A stretch of 64,000 nucleotides of DNA from Nematostella vectensis (GCF_932526225.1 NC_064046.1:5505306-5569305), one strand, 5' to 3'; positions 16,453 to 26,337 are shown, numbered from the stretch's first letter. The notes: a model not told the origin generated them from the sequence alone. Program-made: numbers and translations.

Positions 16453-16687
16453 ATTCGAGTCCCGGCAGGGTCCATGTCTTTGCATAATATTTGATGTTAA
16501 CGCTATTTGTTTAACGCGAGGTGATTTACTTATTCCAAAATTACAACATTAATCTCAGCCCTGTGGCCCAATATAAACGACGCCTGACTACGGATCAGGA
16601 GATTCCGTAACATCAGCCCTATGGCCCAATGGATAAGTCGCCTGAATAGGGATCAGGAGATTCGAGGTTAAAGTCCTGGCAGGGTCT
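16453..16687 (+). repeat. fossil tRNA island 12
   Basis: Truncated tRNA 16557-16606, AGG unit 16615-16687. Confidence 0.85.
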
Positions 16688-16798
16688 CTGATTTTTGCTT
16701 CCTTCTTCTCTATCCTGATCCTTGGCATAATAATTTTACTCCTGGCGATTTGCGTCTGGCAATGTGACGTACTAAGTTTGAGATACTACTTTAACGTC

Positions 16799-16871
16799 GG
16801 CCTTGTGGCCCAATGGATAAGGCGCCTGACTACGGATCAGGAGATTCCAGGTTCGAGTCCTGGCAGGGTCT
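16799..16871 (+). tRNA. tRNA-Arg(ACG), class L
   Basis: Consensus except U73. Confidence 0.65.
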
Positions 16872-16982
16872 CTGATTTTTGCTTCCTTCTTTTCTATCCT
16901 GATCCTTGGCATAAAAATTTTACTCCTGGCGATTTGCGTCTGCCAATGGGACGTACTAAGTTCGAGAATTTACTTCAACGTC

Positions 16983-17055
16983 GGCCTTGTGGCCCAATGG
17001 ATAAGGCGCCTGACCTCGGATCAGGAGATTCCAGGTTCGAGTGCTGGCAGGGTCG
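16983..17055 (+). tRNA. tRNA-Arg(TCG), class S
   Basis: C33 with G53/G61 mismatch. Confidence 0.45.
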
Positions 17056-17137
17056 CTGATTTTTGCCTCGTTCTTTTGAATCGACGATTTGCGTCTGCCA
17101 ACGTGATGTACTAAGTTCGAAATACTATGTCAACGTC

Positions 17138-17210
17138 GGCCTTGTGGCCCAATGGATAAGGCGCCTGACCTCGGATCAGGAGATTCCAGGTTCGAGTCCT
17201 GGCAGGGTCC
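17138..17210 (+). tRNA. tRNA-Arg(TCG), class S
   Basis: C33, intact T-arm, C73. Confidence 0.5.
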
Positions 17211-17292
17211 CTGATTTTTGCCTCGTTTTTTTGAATCGGCGATTTGCGTCTGCCAGCGTGATGTACTAAGTTCGAAATACTACGTCAACGTC

Positions 17293-17365
17293 GGCCTTGT
17301 GGCCCAATGGATAAGGCGCCTGACTACGGATCAGGAGATTCCAGGTTCGAGTCCTGGCAGGGTCG
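17293..17365 (+). tRNA. tRNA-Arg(ACG), class C
   Basis: Exact consensus. Confidence 0.92.
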
Positions 17366-17447
17366 CTGATTTTTGACTCCTTCTTTTGAATCGGCGAATT
17401 GCGTCTGCCAACGTAATGTACTATATTCGAAATTCAACGTCAACATC

Positions 17448-17520
17448 GGCCTTGAGGCCCAATGGATAAGGCGCCTGACTACGGATCAGGAGATTCCAGG
17501 TTCGAGTCCTGGCAGGGTCG
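17448..17520 (+). tRNA. tRNA-Arg(ACG), class E
   Basis: A8 only. Confidence 0.65.
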
Positions 17521-17603
17521 CTGATTTTTTTACTCGTTCTTTTGAATCTTCGATTTGCGTCTGCCAACGTGATGTACTAAGTTCGAAATACTATGTCAAC
17601 ATC

Positions 17604-17676
17604 GGCCTTGTGGCCCAATGGATAAGGCGCCTGACTAAGGATCAGGAGATTCCAGGTTCGAGTCCTGGCAGGGTCG
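17604..17676 (+). tRNA. tRNA-like (AAG), class K
   Basis: C35A only. Confidence 0.6.
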
Positions 17677-17759
17677 CTGATTTTTTTACTCGTTCTTTTG
17701 AATCGGCGATTTGCTTCTGCCAACGTGATGTACTAAGTTCGAAATACTATGTCAACGTC

Positions 17760-17832
17760 GGCCTTGTGGCCCAATGGATATGGCGTCTGACTACGGATCA
17801 GGAGATTCCAGGTTCGAGTCCTGGCAGGGTCG
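17760..17832 (+). tRNA. tRNA-Arg(ACG), class W
   Basis: A22U and C27U only. Confidence 0.65.
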
Positions 17833-17895
17833 CTGATTTTTGCCTCCTTCTTTTGAATCGGCGAATTGCGTCTGCCAACGTAATGTACTAAAATC

Positions 17896-17968
17896 GGCCT
17901 TGTGGCCCAATGGATAAGGCGCCTGACTACGGATCAGGAGATTCCAGCTTCGAGTCCTGGCAGGGTCG
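17896..17968 (+). tRNA. tRNA-Arg(ACG), class D
   Basis: Deleted spacer; G53C. Confidence 0.5.
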
Positions 17969-18051
17969 CTGATTTTTTTACTCGTTCTTTTGAATCGGCG
18001 ATTTGCTTCTGCCAACGTGATGTACTAAGTTCGAAATACTATGTCAACGTC

Positions 18052-18124
18052 GGCCTTGTGGCCCAATGGATATGGCGTCTGACTACGGATCAGGAGATTC
18101 CAGGTTCGAGTCCTGGCAGGGTCG
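18052..18124 (+). tRNA. tRNA-Arg(ACG), class W
   Basis: A22U and C27U only. Confidence 0.65.
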
Positions 18125-18206
18125 CTGATTTTTGCCTCGTTCTTTTGAATCGGCGATTTGCGTCTGCCAACGTGATGTACTAAGTTCGAAATACTATGTC
18201 AACGTC

Positions 18207-18279
18207 GGCCTTGAGGCCCAATGGATAAGGCGCCTGACTACGGATCAGGAGATTCCAGGTTCGAGTCCTGGCAGGGTCG
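18207..18279 (+). tRNA. tRNA-Arg(ACG), class E
   Basis: A8, without the TATATT upstream region usual for the class. Confidence 0.65.
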
Positions 18280-18362
18280 CTGATTTTTTTACTCGTTCTT
18301 TTGAATCTTCGATTTGCGTCTGCCAACGTGATGTACTAAGTTCGAAATACTATGTCAACATC

Positions 18363-18435
18363 GGCCTTGTGGCCCAATGGATAAGGCGCCTGACTAAGGA
18401 TCAGGAGATTCCAGGTTCGAGTCCTGGCAGGGTCG
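18363..18435 (+). tRNA. tRNA-like (AAG), class K
   Basis: C35A only. Confidence 0.6.
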
Positions 18436-18518
18436 CTGATTTTTTTACTCGTTCTTTTGAATCGGCGATTTGCTTCTGCCAACGTGATGTACTAAGTTCG
18501 AAATACTATGTCAACGTC

Positions 18519-18591
18519 GGCCTTGTGGCCCAATGGATATGGCGTCTGACTACGGATCAGGAGATTCCAGGTTCGAGTCCTGGCAGGGTCG
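18519..18591 (+). tRNA. tRNA-Arg(ACG), class W
   Basis: A22U and C27U only. Confidence 0.65.
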
Positions 18592-18654
18592 CTGATTTTT
18601 GCCTCCTTCTTTTGAATCGGCGAATTGCGTCTGCCAACGTAATGTACTAAAATC

Positions 18655-18727
18655 GGCCTTGTGGCCCAATGGATAAGGCGCCTGACTACGGATCAGGAGA
18701 TTCCAGCTTCGAGTCCTGGCAGGGTCG
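18655..18727 (+). tRNA. tRNA-Arg(ACG), class D
   Basis: Deleted spacer; G53C. Confidence 0.5.
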
Positions 18728-18810
18728 CTGATTTTTTTACTCGTTCTTTTGAATCGGCGATTTGCTTCTGCCAACGTGATGTACTAAGTTCGAAATACTA
18801 TGTCAACGTC

Positions 18811-18883
18811 GGCCTTGTGGCTCAATGGATATGGCGTCTGACTACGGATCAGGAGATTCCAGGTTCGAGTCCTGGCAGGGTCG
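18811..18883 (+). tRNA. tRNA-Arg(ACG), class W
   Basis: A22U, C27U and C12U (GTGGCTC). Confidence 0.6.
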
Positions 18884-18965
18884 CTGATTTTTGCCTCGTT
18901 CTTTTGAATCGGCGATTTGCGTCTGCCAATGTGATGTACTAAGTTCGAAATACTACGTCAACGTC

Positions 18966-19038
18966 GGCCTTGTGGCCCAATGGATAAGGCGCCTGACTAC
19001 GGATCAGGAGATTCCAGGTTCGAGTCCTGGCAGGGTCG
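18966..19038 (+). tRNA. tRNA-Arg(ACG), class C
   Basis: Exact consensus. Confidence 0.92.
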
Positions 19039-19120
19039 CTGATTTTTGCCTACTTCTTTTGAATCGCCGAATTGCGTCTGCCAACGTAATGTACTATATT
19101 CGAAATTCTACGTCAACATC

Positions 19121-19193
19121 GGCCTTGAGGCCCAATGGATAAGGCGCCTGACTACGGATCAGGAGATTCCAGGTTCGAGTCCTGGCAGGGTCG
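19121..19193 (+). tRNA. tRNA-Arg(ACG), class E
   Basis: A8 only. Confidence 0.65.
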
Positions 19194-19275
19194 CTGATTT
19201 TTGCCTACTTCTTTTGAATCGGCGAATTGCGTCTGCCAACGTAATGTACTATATTCGAAATTCAACGTCAACATC

Positions 19276-19348
19276 GGCCTTGAGGCCCAATGGATAAGGC
19301 GCCTGACTACGGATCAGGAGATTCCAGGTTCGAGTCCTGGCAGGGTCG
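19276..19348 (+). tRNA. tRNA-Arg(ACG), class E
   Basis: A8 only. Confidence 0.65.
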
Positions 19349-19431
19349 CTGATTTTTTTACTCGTTCTTTTGAATCTTCGATTTGCGTCTGCCAACGTGA
19401 TGTACTAAGTTCGAAATACTATGTCAACATC

Positions 19432-19504
19432 GGCCTTGTGGCCCAATGGATAAGGCGCCTGACTAAGGATCAGGAGATTCCAGGTTCGAGTCCTGGCAGG
19501 GTCG
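19432..19504 (+). tRNA. tRNA-like (AAG), class K
   Basis: C35A only. Confidence 0.6.
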
Positions 19505-19587
19505 CTGATTTTTTTACTCGTTCTTTTGAATCGGCGATTTGCTTCTGCCAACGTGATGTACTAAGTTCGAAATACTATGTCAACGTC

Positions 19588-19660
19588 GGCCTTGTGGCCC
19601 AATGGATATGGCGTCTGACTACGGATCAGGAGATTCCAGGTTCGAGTCCTGGCAGGGTCG
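19588..19660 (+). tRNA. tRNA-Arg(ACG), class W
   Basis: A22U and C27U only. Confidence 0.65.
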
Positions 19661-19723
19661 CTGATTTTTGCCTCCTTCTTTTGAATCGGCGAATTGCGTC
19701 TGCCAACGTAATGTACTAAAATC

Positions 19724-19796
19724 GGCCTTGTGGCCCAATGGATAAGGCGCCTGACTACGGATCAGGAGATTCCAGCTTCGAGTCCTGGCAGGGTCG
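19724..19796 (+). tRNA. tRNA-Arg(ACG), class D
   Basis: Deleted spacer; G53C. Confidence 0.5.
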
Positions 19797-19879
19797 CTGA
19801 TTTTTTTACTCGTTCTTTTGAATCGGCGATTTGCTTCTGCCAACGTGATGTACTAAGTTCGAAATACTATGTCAACGTC

Positions 19880-19952
19880 GGCCTTGTGGCCCAATGGATA
19901 TGGCGTCTGACTACGGATCAGGAGATTCCAGGTTCGAGTCCTGGCAGGGTCG
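19880..19952 (+). tRNA. tRNA-Arg(ACG), class W
   Basis: A22U and C27U only. Confidence 0.65.
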
Positions 19953-20034
19953 CTGATTTTTGCCTCGTTCTTTTGAATCGGCGATTTGCGTCTGCCAACG
20001 TGATGTACTAAGTTCGAAATACTACGTCAACGTC

Positions 20035-20107
20035 GGCCTTGTGGCCCAATGGATAAGGCGCCTGACTACGGATCAGGAGATTCCAGGTTCGAGTCCTGGC
20101 AGGGTCG
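20035..20107 (+). tRNA. tRNA-Arg(ACG), class C
   Basis: Exact consensus. Confidence 0.92.
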
Positions 20108-20189
20108 CTGATTTTTGCCTACTTCTTTTGAATCGCCGAATTGCGTCTGCCAACGTAATGTACTATATTCGAAATTCTACGTCAACATC

Positions 20190-20262
20190 GGCCTTGAGGC
20201 CCAATGGATAAGGCGCCTGACTACGGATCAGGAGATTCCAGGTTCGAGTCCTGGCAGGGTCG
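20190..20262 (+). tRNA. tRNA-Arg(ACG), class E
   Basis: A8 only. Confidence 0.65.
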
Positions 20263-20344
20263 CTGATTTTTGCCTACTTCTTTTGAATCGGCGAATTGCG
20301 TCTGCCAACGTATATTACTAAGTTCGAAATACTACGTCGACATC

Positions 20345-20417
20345 GGCCCTGTTGCCCAATGGATAAGGCGCCTGACTACGGATCAGGAGATTCTAGGTTC
20401 GATTCCTGGCAGGATCG
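20345..20417 (+). tRNA. tRNA-Arg(ACG), class J
   Basis: C5, G9U, GATCG end. Confidence 0.6.
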
Positions 20418-20498
20418 CTGATTTTTGCTTCCTTCTTCTTAATCGTGATAATTTTGTTTGCTGTTCTCCTTTATATGATGTAGTGTATAATTTTCCTT

Positions 20499-20733
20499 AT
20501 TCGAGTCCCGGCAGGGTCCCTGTCTTTGCATAATATTTGATGTCAACGCTATTTGTTTTACGCGAGGTGATTTACTTATTCCAAAATTACAACATTAACC
20601 TCAGCCCTGTGGCCCAATATAAACGACGCCTGACTACGGATCAGGAGATTCCGTAACATCAGCCCTATGGCCCAATGGATAAGTCGCCTGAATAGGGATC
20701 AGGAGGTTCGAGGTTAGAGTCCTGGCAGGGTCT
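20499..20733 (+). repeat. fossil tRNA island 13
   Basis: Truncated tRNA 20603-20652, AGG unit 20661-20733 with T-loop TTAGAGT. Confidence 0.85.
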
Positions 20734-20844
20734 CTGATTTTTTCTTCCTTCTTTTCTATCCTGATCCTTGGCATAATAATTTTACTCCTGGCGATTTGCG
20801 TCTGGCAATGTGACGTACTAAGTTCGAAATAATACTTTAACGTC

Positions 20845-20917
20845 GGCCCTATGGCCCAATGGATAAGGCGCCTGACTACGGATCAGGAGATTCGAGGTTA
20901 GAGTCGTGGCAGGGTCT
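20845..20917 (+). pseudogene. tRNA-Arg(ACG)-like, class B
   Basis: Broken T-arm, U73. Confidence 0.65.
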
Positions 20918-21028
20918 CTGATTTTTACTTCCTTCTTTTCTATCCTGATCCTTGGCATAATAATTTTACTCATGGCGATTTGCGTCTAGCAATGTGACGT
21001 ACTAAGTTCGAAATACTACTTCAACGTC

Positions 21029-21101
21029 GGCCTTGTGGCCCAATGGATAAGGCGCCTGACTACGGATCAGGAGATTCGAGGTTAGAGTCGTGGCAGGGTC
21101 T
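21029..21101 (+). pseudogene. tRNA-Arg(ACG)-like, class B
   Basis: Broken T-arm; ACG where the copy at 934 has TCG. Confidence 0.65.
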
Positions 21102-21212
21102 CTGTTTTTTACTTCCATCTTTTATATCCTGATCCTTGGCATAAAAATTTTACTGCTGGTGATTTGCGTCTGCCAATGGGACGTACTAAGTTCGAGAATT
21201 TACTTCAACGTC

Positions 21213-21285
21213 GGCCTTGTGTCCCAATGGATAAGGCGCCTGACCTCGGATCAGGAGATTCCAGGTTCGAGTCCTGGCAGGGTCG
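21213..21285 (+). tRNA. tRNA-Arg(TCG), class S
   Basis: C33, G10U, intact T-arm. Confidence 0.5.
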
Positions 21286-21367
21286 CTGATTTTTGCCTCG
21301 TTCTTTTGAATCGGCGATTTGCGTCTGCCAACGTGATGTACTAAGTTCGAAATACTATGTCAACGTC

Positions 21368-21440
21368 GGCCTTGTGGCCCAATAGATAAGGAGTCTGACT
21401 ACGGATCAGGAGATTCCAGGTTCGAGTCCTGGCAGGGTCG
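21368..21440 (+). tRNA. tRNA-Arg(ACG), class Q
   Basis: G18A, C25A and C27U. Confidence 0.45.
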
Positions 21441-21522
21441 CTGATTTTTGCCTCCATCTTTTGAATCGGCGAATTGCGTCTGCCAACGTAATGTACTAAA
21501 ATCGGAATACTACGTCAACATC

Positions 21523-21595
21523 GGCCTTGTTGCCCAATGGATAAGGCGCCTGACTACGGATCAGGAGATTCTAGGTTCGATTCCTGGCAGGATCG
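21523..21595 (+). tRNA. tRNA-Arg(ACG), class J
   Basis: G9U, GATCG end. Confidence 0.6.
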
Positions 21596-21677
21596 CTGAT
21601 TTTTGCTTCCTTCTTCTTAATCGTGATAATTTTGTTTGCTGTTCGTCTTTTCTATGATTTAGTGTATAATTTTCCTT

Positions 21678-21912
21678 ATTCGAGTCCCGGCAGGGTCCAT
21701 GTCTTTGCATAATATTTGATGTTAACGCTATTTGTTTCACGCGAGGTGATTTACTTATTCCAAAATTACAACATTAATCTCAGCCCTGTGGCCCAATATA
21801 AACGACGCCTGACTACGGATCAGGAGATTCCGTAACATCAGCCCTATGGCCCAATGGATAAGTCGCCTGAATAGGGATCAGGAGATTCGAGGTTAAAGTC
21901 CTGGCAGGGTCT
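21678..21912 (+). repeat. fossil tRNA island 14
   Basis: Truncated tRNA 21782-21831, AGG unit 21840-21912. Confidence 0.85.
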
Positions 21913-22023
21913 CTGATTTTTGCTTCCTTCTTCTCTTTCCTGATCCTTGGCATAATAATTTTACTCCTGGCGATTTGCGTCTGGCAATGTGACGTACTAA
22001 GTTCGAGATACTACTTTAACGTC

Positions 22024-22096
22024 GGCCTTGTGGCCAAATGGATAAGGCGCCTGACTACGGATCAGGAGATTCCAGATTCGAGTCCTGGCAGGGTCT
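22024..22096 (+). tRNA. tRNA-Arg(ACG), class L
   Basis: C13A, G53A and U73. Confidence 0.45.
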
Positions 22097-22207
22097 CTGA
22101 TTTTTGCTTCCTTCTTTTCTATCCTGATCCTTGGCATAAAAATTTTACTCCTGGCGATTTGCGTCTGCCAATGGGACGTACTAAGTTCGAGAATTTTCTT
22201 CAACGTC

Positions 22208-22280
22208 GGCCTTGTGGCCCAATGGATAAGGCGCCTGACCTCGGATCAGGAGATTCCAGGTTCGAGTCCTGGCAGGGTCG
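22208..22280 (+). tRNA. tRNA-Arg(TCG), class S
   Basis: C33, intact T-arm, G73. Confidence 0.55.
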
Positions 22281-22362
22281 CTGATTTTTGCCTCGTTCTT
22301 TTGAATCGGCGATTTGCGTCTGCCAACGTGATGTACTAAGTTCGAAATACTATGTCAACATC

Positions 22363-22435
22363 GGCCTTGTGGCCCAATTTATAAGGCGCCTGACTAAGGA
22401 TCAGGAGATTCCAGGTTCGAGTCCTGGCAGGGTCG
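22363..22435 (+). tRNA. tRNA-like (AAG), class K
   Basis: C35A and loss of G18G19 (AATTTATAA), shared with 2268. Confidence 0.4.
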
Positions 22436-22518
22436 CTGATTTTTTTACTCGTTCTTTTGAATCGGCGATTTGCTTCTGCCAACGTGATGTACTAAGTTCG
22501 AAATACTATGTGAACGTC

Positions 22519-22591
22519 GGCCTTGTGGCCAAATGGATAAGGCGCCTGACTACGGATCAGGAGATTCCAGGTTCGAGTCCTGGCAGGGTCG
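22519..22591 (+). tRNA. tRNA-Arg(ACG), class C variant
   Basis: C13A only. Confidence 0.75.
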
Positions 22592-22673
22592 CTGATTTTT
22601 GCCTCGTTCTTTTGAATCGGCGATTTGCGTCTGCCAACGTGATGTACTAAGTTCGAAATACTACGTCAACGTC

Positions 22674-22746
22674 GGCCTTGTGGCCCAATGGATAAGGCGC
22701 CTGACTACGGATCAGGAGATTCCAGGTTCGAGTCCTGGCAGGGTCG
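22674..22746 (+). tRNA. tRNA-Arg(ACG), class C
   Basis: Exact consensus. Confidence 0.92.
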
Positions 22747-22828
22747 CTGATTTTTGCCTACTTCTTTTGAATCGCCGAATTGCGTCTGCCAACGTAATGT
22801 ACTATATTCGAAATTCTACGTCAACATC

Positions 22829-22901
22829 GGCCTTGAGGCCCAATGGATAAGGCGCCTGACTACGGATCAGGAGATTCTAGGTTCGATTCCTTGCAGGATC
22901 G
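22829..22901 (+). tRNA. tRNA-Arg(ACG)-like, class J
   Basis: A8 and U64; GATCG end. Confidence 0.45.
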
Positions 22902-22983
22902 CTGATTTTTGCTTCCTTCTTCTTAATCGTGATAATTTTGTTTGCTGTTCGCCTTTTCTATGATGTAGTGTATAATTTTCCTT

Positions 22984-23218
22984 ATTCGAGTCCCGGCAGG
23001 GTCCATGTCTTTGCATAATATTTGATGTTAACGCTATTTGTTTAACGCGAGGTGATTTACTTATTCCAAAATTACAACATTAATCTCAGCCCTGTGGCCC
23101 AATATAAACGACGCCTGACTACGGATCAGGAGATTCCGTAACATCAGCCCTATGGCCCAATGGATAAGTCGCCTGAATAGGGATCAGGAGATTCGAGGTT
23201 AAAGTCCTGGCAGGGTCT
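22984..23218 (+). repeat. fossil tRNA island 15
   Basis: Truncated tRNA 23088-23137, AGG unit 23146-23218. Confidence 0.85.
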
Positions 23219-23329
23219 CTGATTTTTGCTTCCTTCTTCTCTATCCTGATCCTTGGCATAATAATTTTACTCCTGGCGATTTGCGTCTGGCAATGTGACG
23301 TACTAAGTTTGAGATACTACTTTAACGTC

Positions 23330-23402
23330 GGCCTTGTGGCCCAATGGATAAGGCGCCTGACTACGGATCAGGAGATTCCAGGTTCGAGTCCTGGCAGGGT
23401 CT
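23330..23402 (+). tRNA. tRNA-Arg(ACG), class L
   Basis: Consensus except U73. Confidence 0.65.
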
Positions 23403-23513
23403 CTGATTTTTGCTTCCTTCTTTTCTATCCTGATCCTTGGCATAAAAATTTTACTCCTGGCGATTTGCGTCTGCCAATGGGACGTACTAAGTTCGAGAAT
23501 TTACTTCAACGTC

Positions 23514-23586
23514 GGCCTTGTGGCCCAATGGATAAGGCGCCTGACCTCGGATCAGGAGATTCCAGGTTCGAGTGCTGGCAGGGTCG
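23514..23586 (+). tRNA. tRNA-Arg(TCG), class S
   Basis: C33 with G53/G61 mismatch. Confidence 0.45.
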
Positions 23587-23668
23587 CTGATTTTTGCCTC
23601 GTTCTTTTGAATCGACGATTTGCGTCTGCCAACGTGATGTACTAAGTTCGAAATACTATGTCAACGTC

Positions 23669-23741
23669 GGCCTTGTGGCCCAATGGATAAGGCGCCTGAC
23701 CTCGGATCAGGAGATTCCAGGTTCGAGTCCTGGCAGGGTCC
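23669..23741 (+). tRNA. tRNA-Arg(TCG), class S
   Basis: C33, intact T-arm, C73. Confidence 0.5.
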
Positions 23742-23823
23742 CTGATTTTTGCCTCGTTCTTTTGAATCGGCGATTTGCGTCTGCCAGCGTGATGTACTAA
23801 GTTCGAAATACTACGTCAACGTC

Positions 23824-23896
23824 GGCCTTGTGGCCCAATGGATAAGGCGCCTGACTACGGATCAGGAGATTCCAGGTTCGAGTCCTGGCAGGGTCG
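23824..23896 (+). tRNA. tRNA-Arg(ACG), class C
   Basis: Exact consensus. Confidence 0.92.
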
Positions 23897-23978
23897 CTGA
23901 TTTTTGACTCCTTCTTTTGAATCGGCGAATTGCGTCTGCCAACGTAATGTACTATATTCGAAATTCAACGTCAACATC

Positions 23979-24051
23979 GGCCTTGAGGCCCAATGGATAA
24001 GGCGCCTGACTACGGATCAGGAGATTCCAGGTTCGAGTCCTGGCAGGGTCG
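23979..24051 (+). tRNA. tRNA-Arg(ACG), class E
   Basis: A8 only. Confidence 0.65.
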
Positions 24052-24134
24052 CTGATTTTTTTACTCGTTCTTTTGAATCGGCGATTTGCGTCTGCCAACG
24101 TGATGTACTAAGTTCGAAATACTATGTCAACATC

Positions 24135-24207
24135 GGCCTTGTGGCCCAATGGATAAGGCGCCTGACTAAGGATCAGGAGATTCCAGGTTCGAGTCCTGGC
24201 AGGGTCG
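24135..24207 (+). tRNA. tRNA-like (AAG), class K
   Basis: C35A only. Confidence 0.6.
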
Positions 24208-24290
24208 CTGATTTTTTTACTCGTTCTTTTGAATCGGCGATTTGCTTCTGCCAACGTGATACACTAAGTTCGAAATACTATGTCAACGTC

Positions 24291-24363
24291 GGCCTTGTGG
24301 CCCAATGGATATGGCGTCTGACTACGGATCAGGAGATTCCAGGTTCGAGTCCTGGCAGGGTCG
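24291..24363 (+). tRNA. tRNA-Arg(ACG), class W
   Basis: A22U and C27U only. Confidence 0.65.
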
Positions 24364-24426
24364 CTGATTTTTGCCTCCTTCTTTTGAATCGGCGAATTGC
24401 GTCTGCCAACGTAATGTACTAAAATC

Positions 24427-24499
24427 GGCCTTGTGGCCCAATGGATAAGGCGCCTGACTACGGATCAGGAGATTCCAGCTTCGAGTCCTGGCAGGGTCG
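24427..24499 (+). tRNA. tRNA-Arg(ACG), class D
   Basis: Deleted spacer; G53C. Confidence 0.5.
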
Positions 24500-24582
24500 C
24501 TGATTTTTTTACTCGTTCTTTTGAATCGGCGATTTGCTTCTGCCAACGTGATGTACTAAGTTCGAAATACTATGTCAACGTC

Positions 24583-24655
24583 GGCCTTGTGGCCCAATGG
24601 ATATGGCGTCTGACCACGGATCAGGAGATTCCAGGTTCGAGTCCTGGCAGGGTCG
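24583..24655 (+). tRNA. tRNA-Arg(ACG), class W
   Basis: A22U, C27U and C33 (GACCACG). Confidence 0.5.
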
Positions 24656-24737
24656 CTGATTTTTGCCTCGTTCTTTTGAATCGGCGATTTGCGTCTGCCA
24701 ACGTGATGTACTAAGTTCGAAATACTACGTCAACGTC

Positions 24738-24810
24738 GGCCTTGTGGCCCAATGGATAAGGCGCCTGACTACGGATCAGGAGATTCCAGGTTCGAGTCCT
24801 GGCAGGGTCG
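24738..24810 (+). tRNA. tRNA-Arg(ACG), class C
   Basis: Exact consensus. Confidence 0.92.
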
Positions 24811-24892
24811 CTGATTTTTGCCTACTTCTTTTGAATCGCCGAATTGCGTCTGCCAATGTAATGTACTATATTCGAAATTCTACGTCAACATC

Positions 24893-24965
24893 GGCCTTGT
24901 TGCCCAATGGATAAGGCGCCTGACTACGGATCAGGAGATTCTAGGTTCGATTCCTGGCAGGATCG
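24893..24965 (+). tRNA. tRNA-Arg(ACG), class J
   Basis: G9U, GATCG end. Confidence 0.6.
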
Positions 24966-25047
24966 CTGATTTTTGCTTCCTTCTTCTTAATCGTGATAAT
25001 TTTGTTTGCTGTTCGTCTTTTCTATGATGTAGTGTATAATTTTCCTT

Positions 25048-25282
25048 ATTCGAGTCCCGGCAGGGTCCATGTCTTTGCATAATATTTGATGTTAACGCTA
25101 TTTGTTTCACGCGAGGTGATTTACTTATTCCAAAATTACAACATTAATCTCAGCCCTGTGGCCCAATATAAACGACGCCTGACTACGGATCAGGAGATTC
25201 CGTAACATCAGCCCTATGGCCCAATGGATAAGTCGCCTGAATAGGGATCAGGAAATTCGAGGTTAAAGTCCTGGCAGGGTCT
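25048..25282 (+). repeat. fossil tRNA island 16
   Basis: Truncated tRNA 25152-25201, AGG unit 25210-25282 with CAGGAAATTC. Confidence 0.85.
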
Positions 25283-25393
25283 CTGATTTTTGCTTCCTTC
25301 TTCTCTATCCTGATCCTTGGCATAATAATTTTACTCCTGGCGATTTGCGTCTGGCAATGTGACGTACTAAGTTGGAGATACTACTTTAACGTC

Positions 25394-25466
25394 GGCCTTG
25401 TGGCCCAATGGATAAGGCGCCTGACTAAGGATCAGGAGATTCCAGGTTCGAGTCCTGGCAGGGTCT
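25394..25466 (+). tRNA. tRNA-like (AAG), class K/L
   Basis: C35A and U73. Confidence 0.5.
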
Positions 25467-25577
25467 CTGATTTTTGCTTCCTTCTTTTCTATCCTGATCC
25501 TTGGCATAAAAATTTTACTCCTGGCGATTTGCGTCTGCCAATGGGACGTACTAAGTTCGAGAATTTACTTCAACGTC

Positions 25578-25650
25578 GGCCTTGTGGCCCAATGGATAAG
25601 GCGCCTGACCTCGGATCAGGAGATTCCAGGTTCGAGTGCTGGCAGGGTCG
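25578..25650 (+). tRNA. tRNA-Arg(TCG), class S
   Basis: C33 with G53/G61 mismatch. Confidence 0.45.
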
Positions 25651-25732
25651 CTGATTTTTGCCTCGTTCTTTTGAATCGACGATTTGCGTCTGCCAACGTG
25701 ATGTACTAAGTTCGAAATACTATGTCAACGTC

Positions 25733-25805
25733 GGCCTTGTGGCCCAATGGATAAGGCGCCTGACTACGGATCAGGAGATTCCAGGTTCGAGTCCTGGCAG
25801 GGTCG
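25733..25805 (+). tRNA. tRNA-Arg(ACG), class C
   Basis: Exact consensus. Confidence 0.92.
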
Positions 25806-25887
25806 CTGATTTTTGACTCCTTCTTTTGAATCGGCGAATTGCGTCTGCCAACGTAATGTACTATATTCGAAATTCTACGTCAACATC

Positions 25888-25960
25888 GGCCTTGAGGCCC
25901 AATGGATAAGGCGCCTGACTACGGATCAGGAGATTCCAGGTTCGAGTCCTGGCAGGGTCG
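25888..25960 (+). tRNA. tRNA-Arg(ACG), class E
   Basis: A8 only. Confidence 0.65.
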
Positions 25961-26043
25961 CTGATTTTTTAACTCGTTCTTTTGAATCGGCGATTTGCGT
26001 CTGCCAACGTGATGTACTAAGTTCGAAATACTATGTCAACATC

Positions 26044-26116
26044 GGCCTTGTGGCCCAATGGATAAGGCGCCTGACTAAGGATCAGGAGATTCCAGGTTCG
26101 AGTCCTGGCAGGGTCG
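26044..26116 (+). tRNA. tRNA-like (AAG), class K
   Basis: C35A only; next unit starts 158 bp on because of a 2-bp spacer insertion. Confidence 0.6.
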
Positions 26117-26201
26117 CTTATTTTTTATTACTCGTTCTTTTGAATCGGCGATTTGCTTCTGCCAACGTGATGTACTAAGTTCGAAATACTATGTCAACGT
26201 C

Positions 26202-26274
26202 GGCCTTGTGGCCCAATGGATATGGCGTCTGACTACGGATCAGGAGATTCCAGGTTCGAGTCCTTGCAGGGTCG
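26202..26274 (+). tRNA. tRNA-Arg(ACG), class W
   Basis: A22U, C27U and G64U. Confidence 0.55.
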
Positions 26275-26337
26275 CTGATTTTTGCCTCCTTCTTTTGAAT
26301 CGGCGAATTGCGTCTGCCAACGTAATGTACTAAAATC

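Larger units (their letters stand above)
17448..18124 (+). repeat. five-unit cassette E-K-W-D-W, copy 1
   Basis: Units start at 17448, 17604, 17760, 17896 and 18052. The spacer variant AATCTTCGATT (near 17546) marks this cassette and its copies at 18207 and 19276; related cassettes without it are at 15385, 23979 and 30358. Confidence 0.8.
18207..18883 (+). repeat. five-unit cassette E-K-W-D-W, copy 2
   Basis: Shifted 759 bp from copy 1. Its first unit has the class C/W type upstream region, so the left junction lies at or inside that tRNA. Confidence 0.8.
19276..19952 (+). repeat. five-unit cassette E-K-W-D-W, copy 3
   Basis: Shifted 1069 bp from copy 2 and 1828 bp from copy 1. Keeps the AATCTTCGATT marker near 19374. 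Confidence 0.8.
20108..22435 (+). repeat. large duplicated block, copy 3
   Basis: Third copy of 13-2340, the closer match to copy 1, 20095 bp away. Confidence 0.85.
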
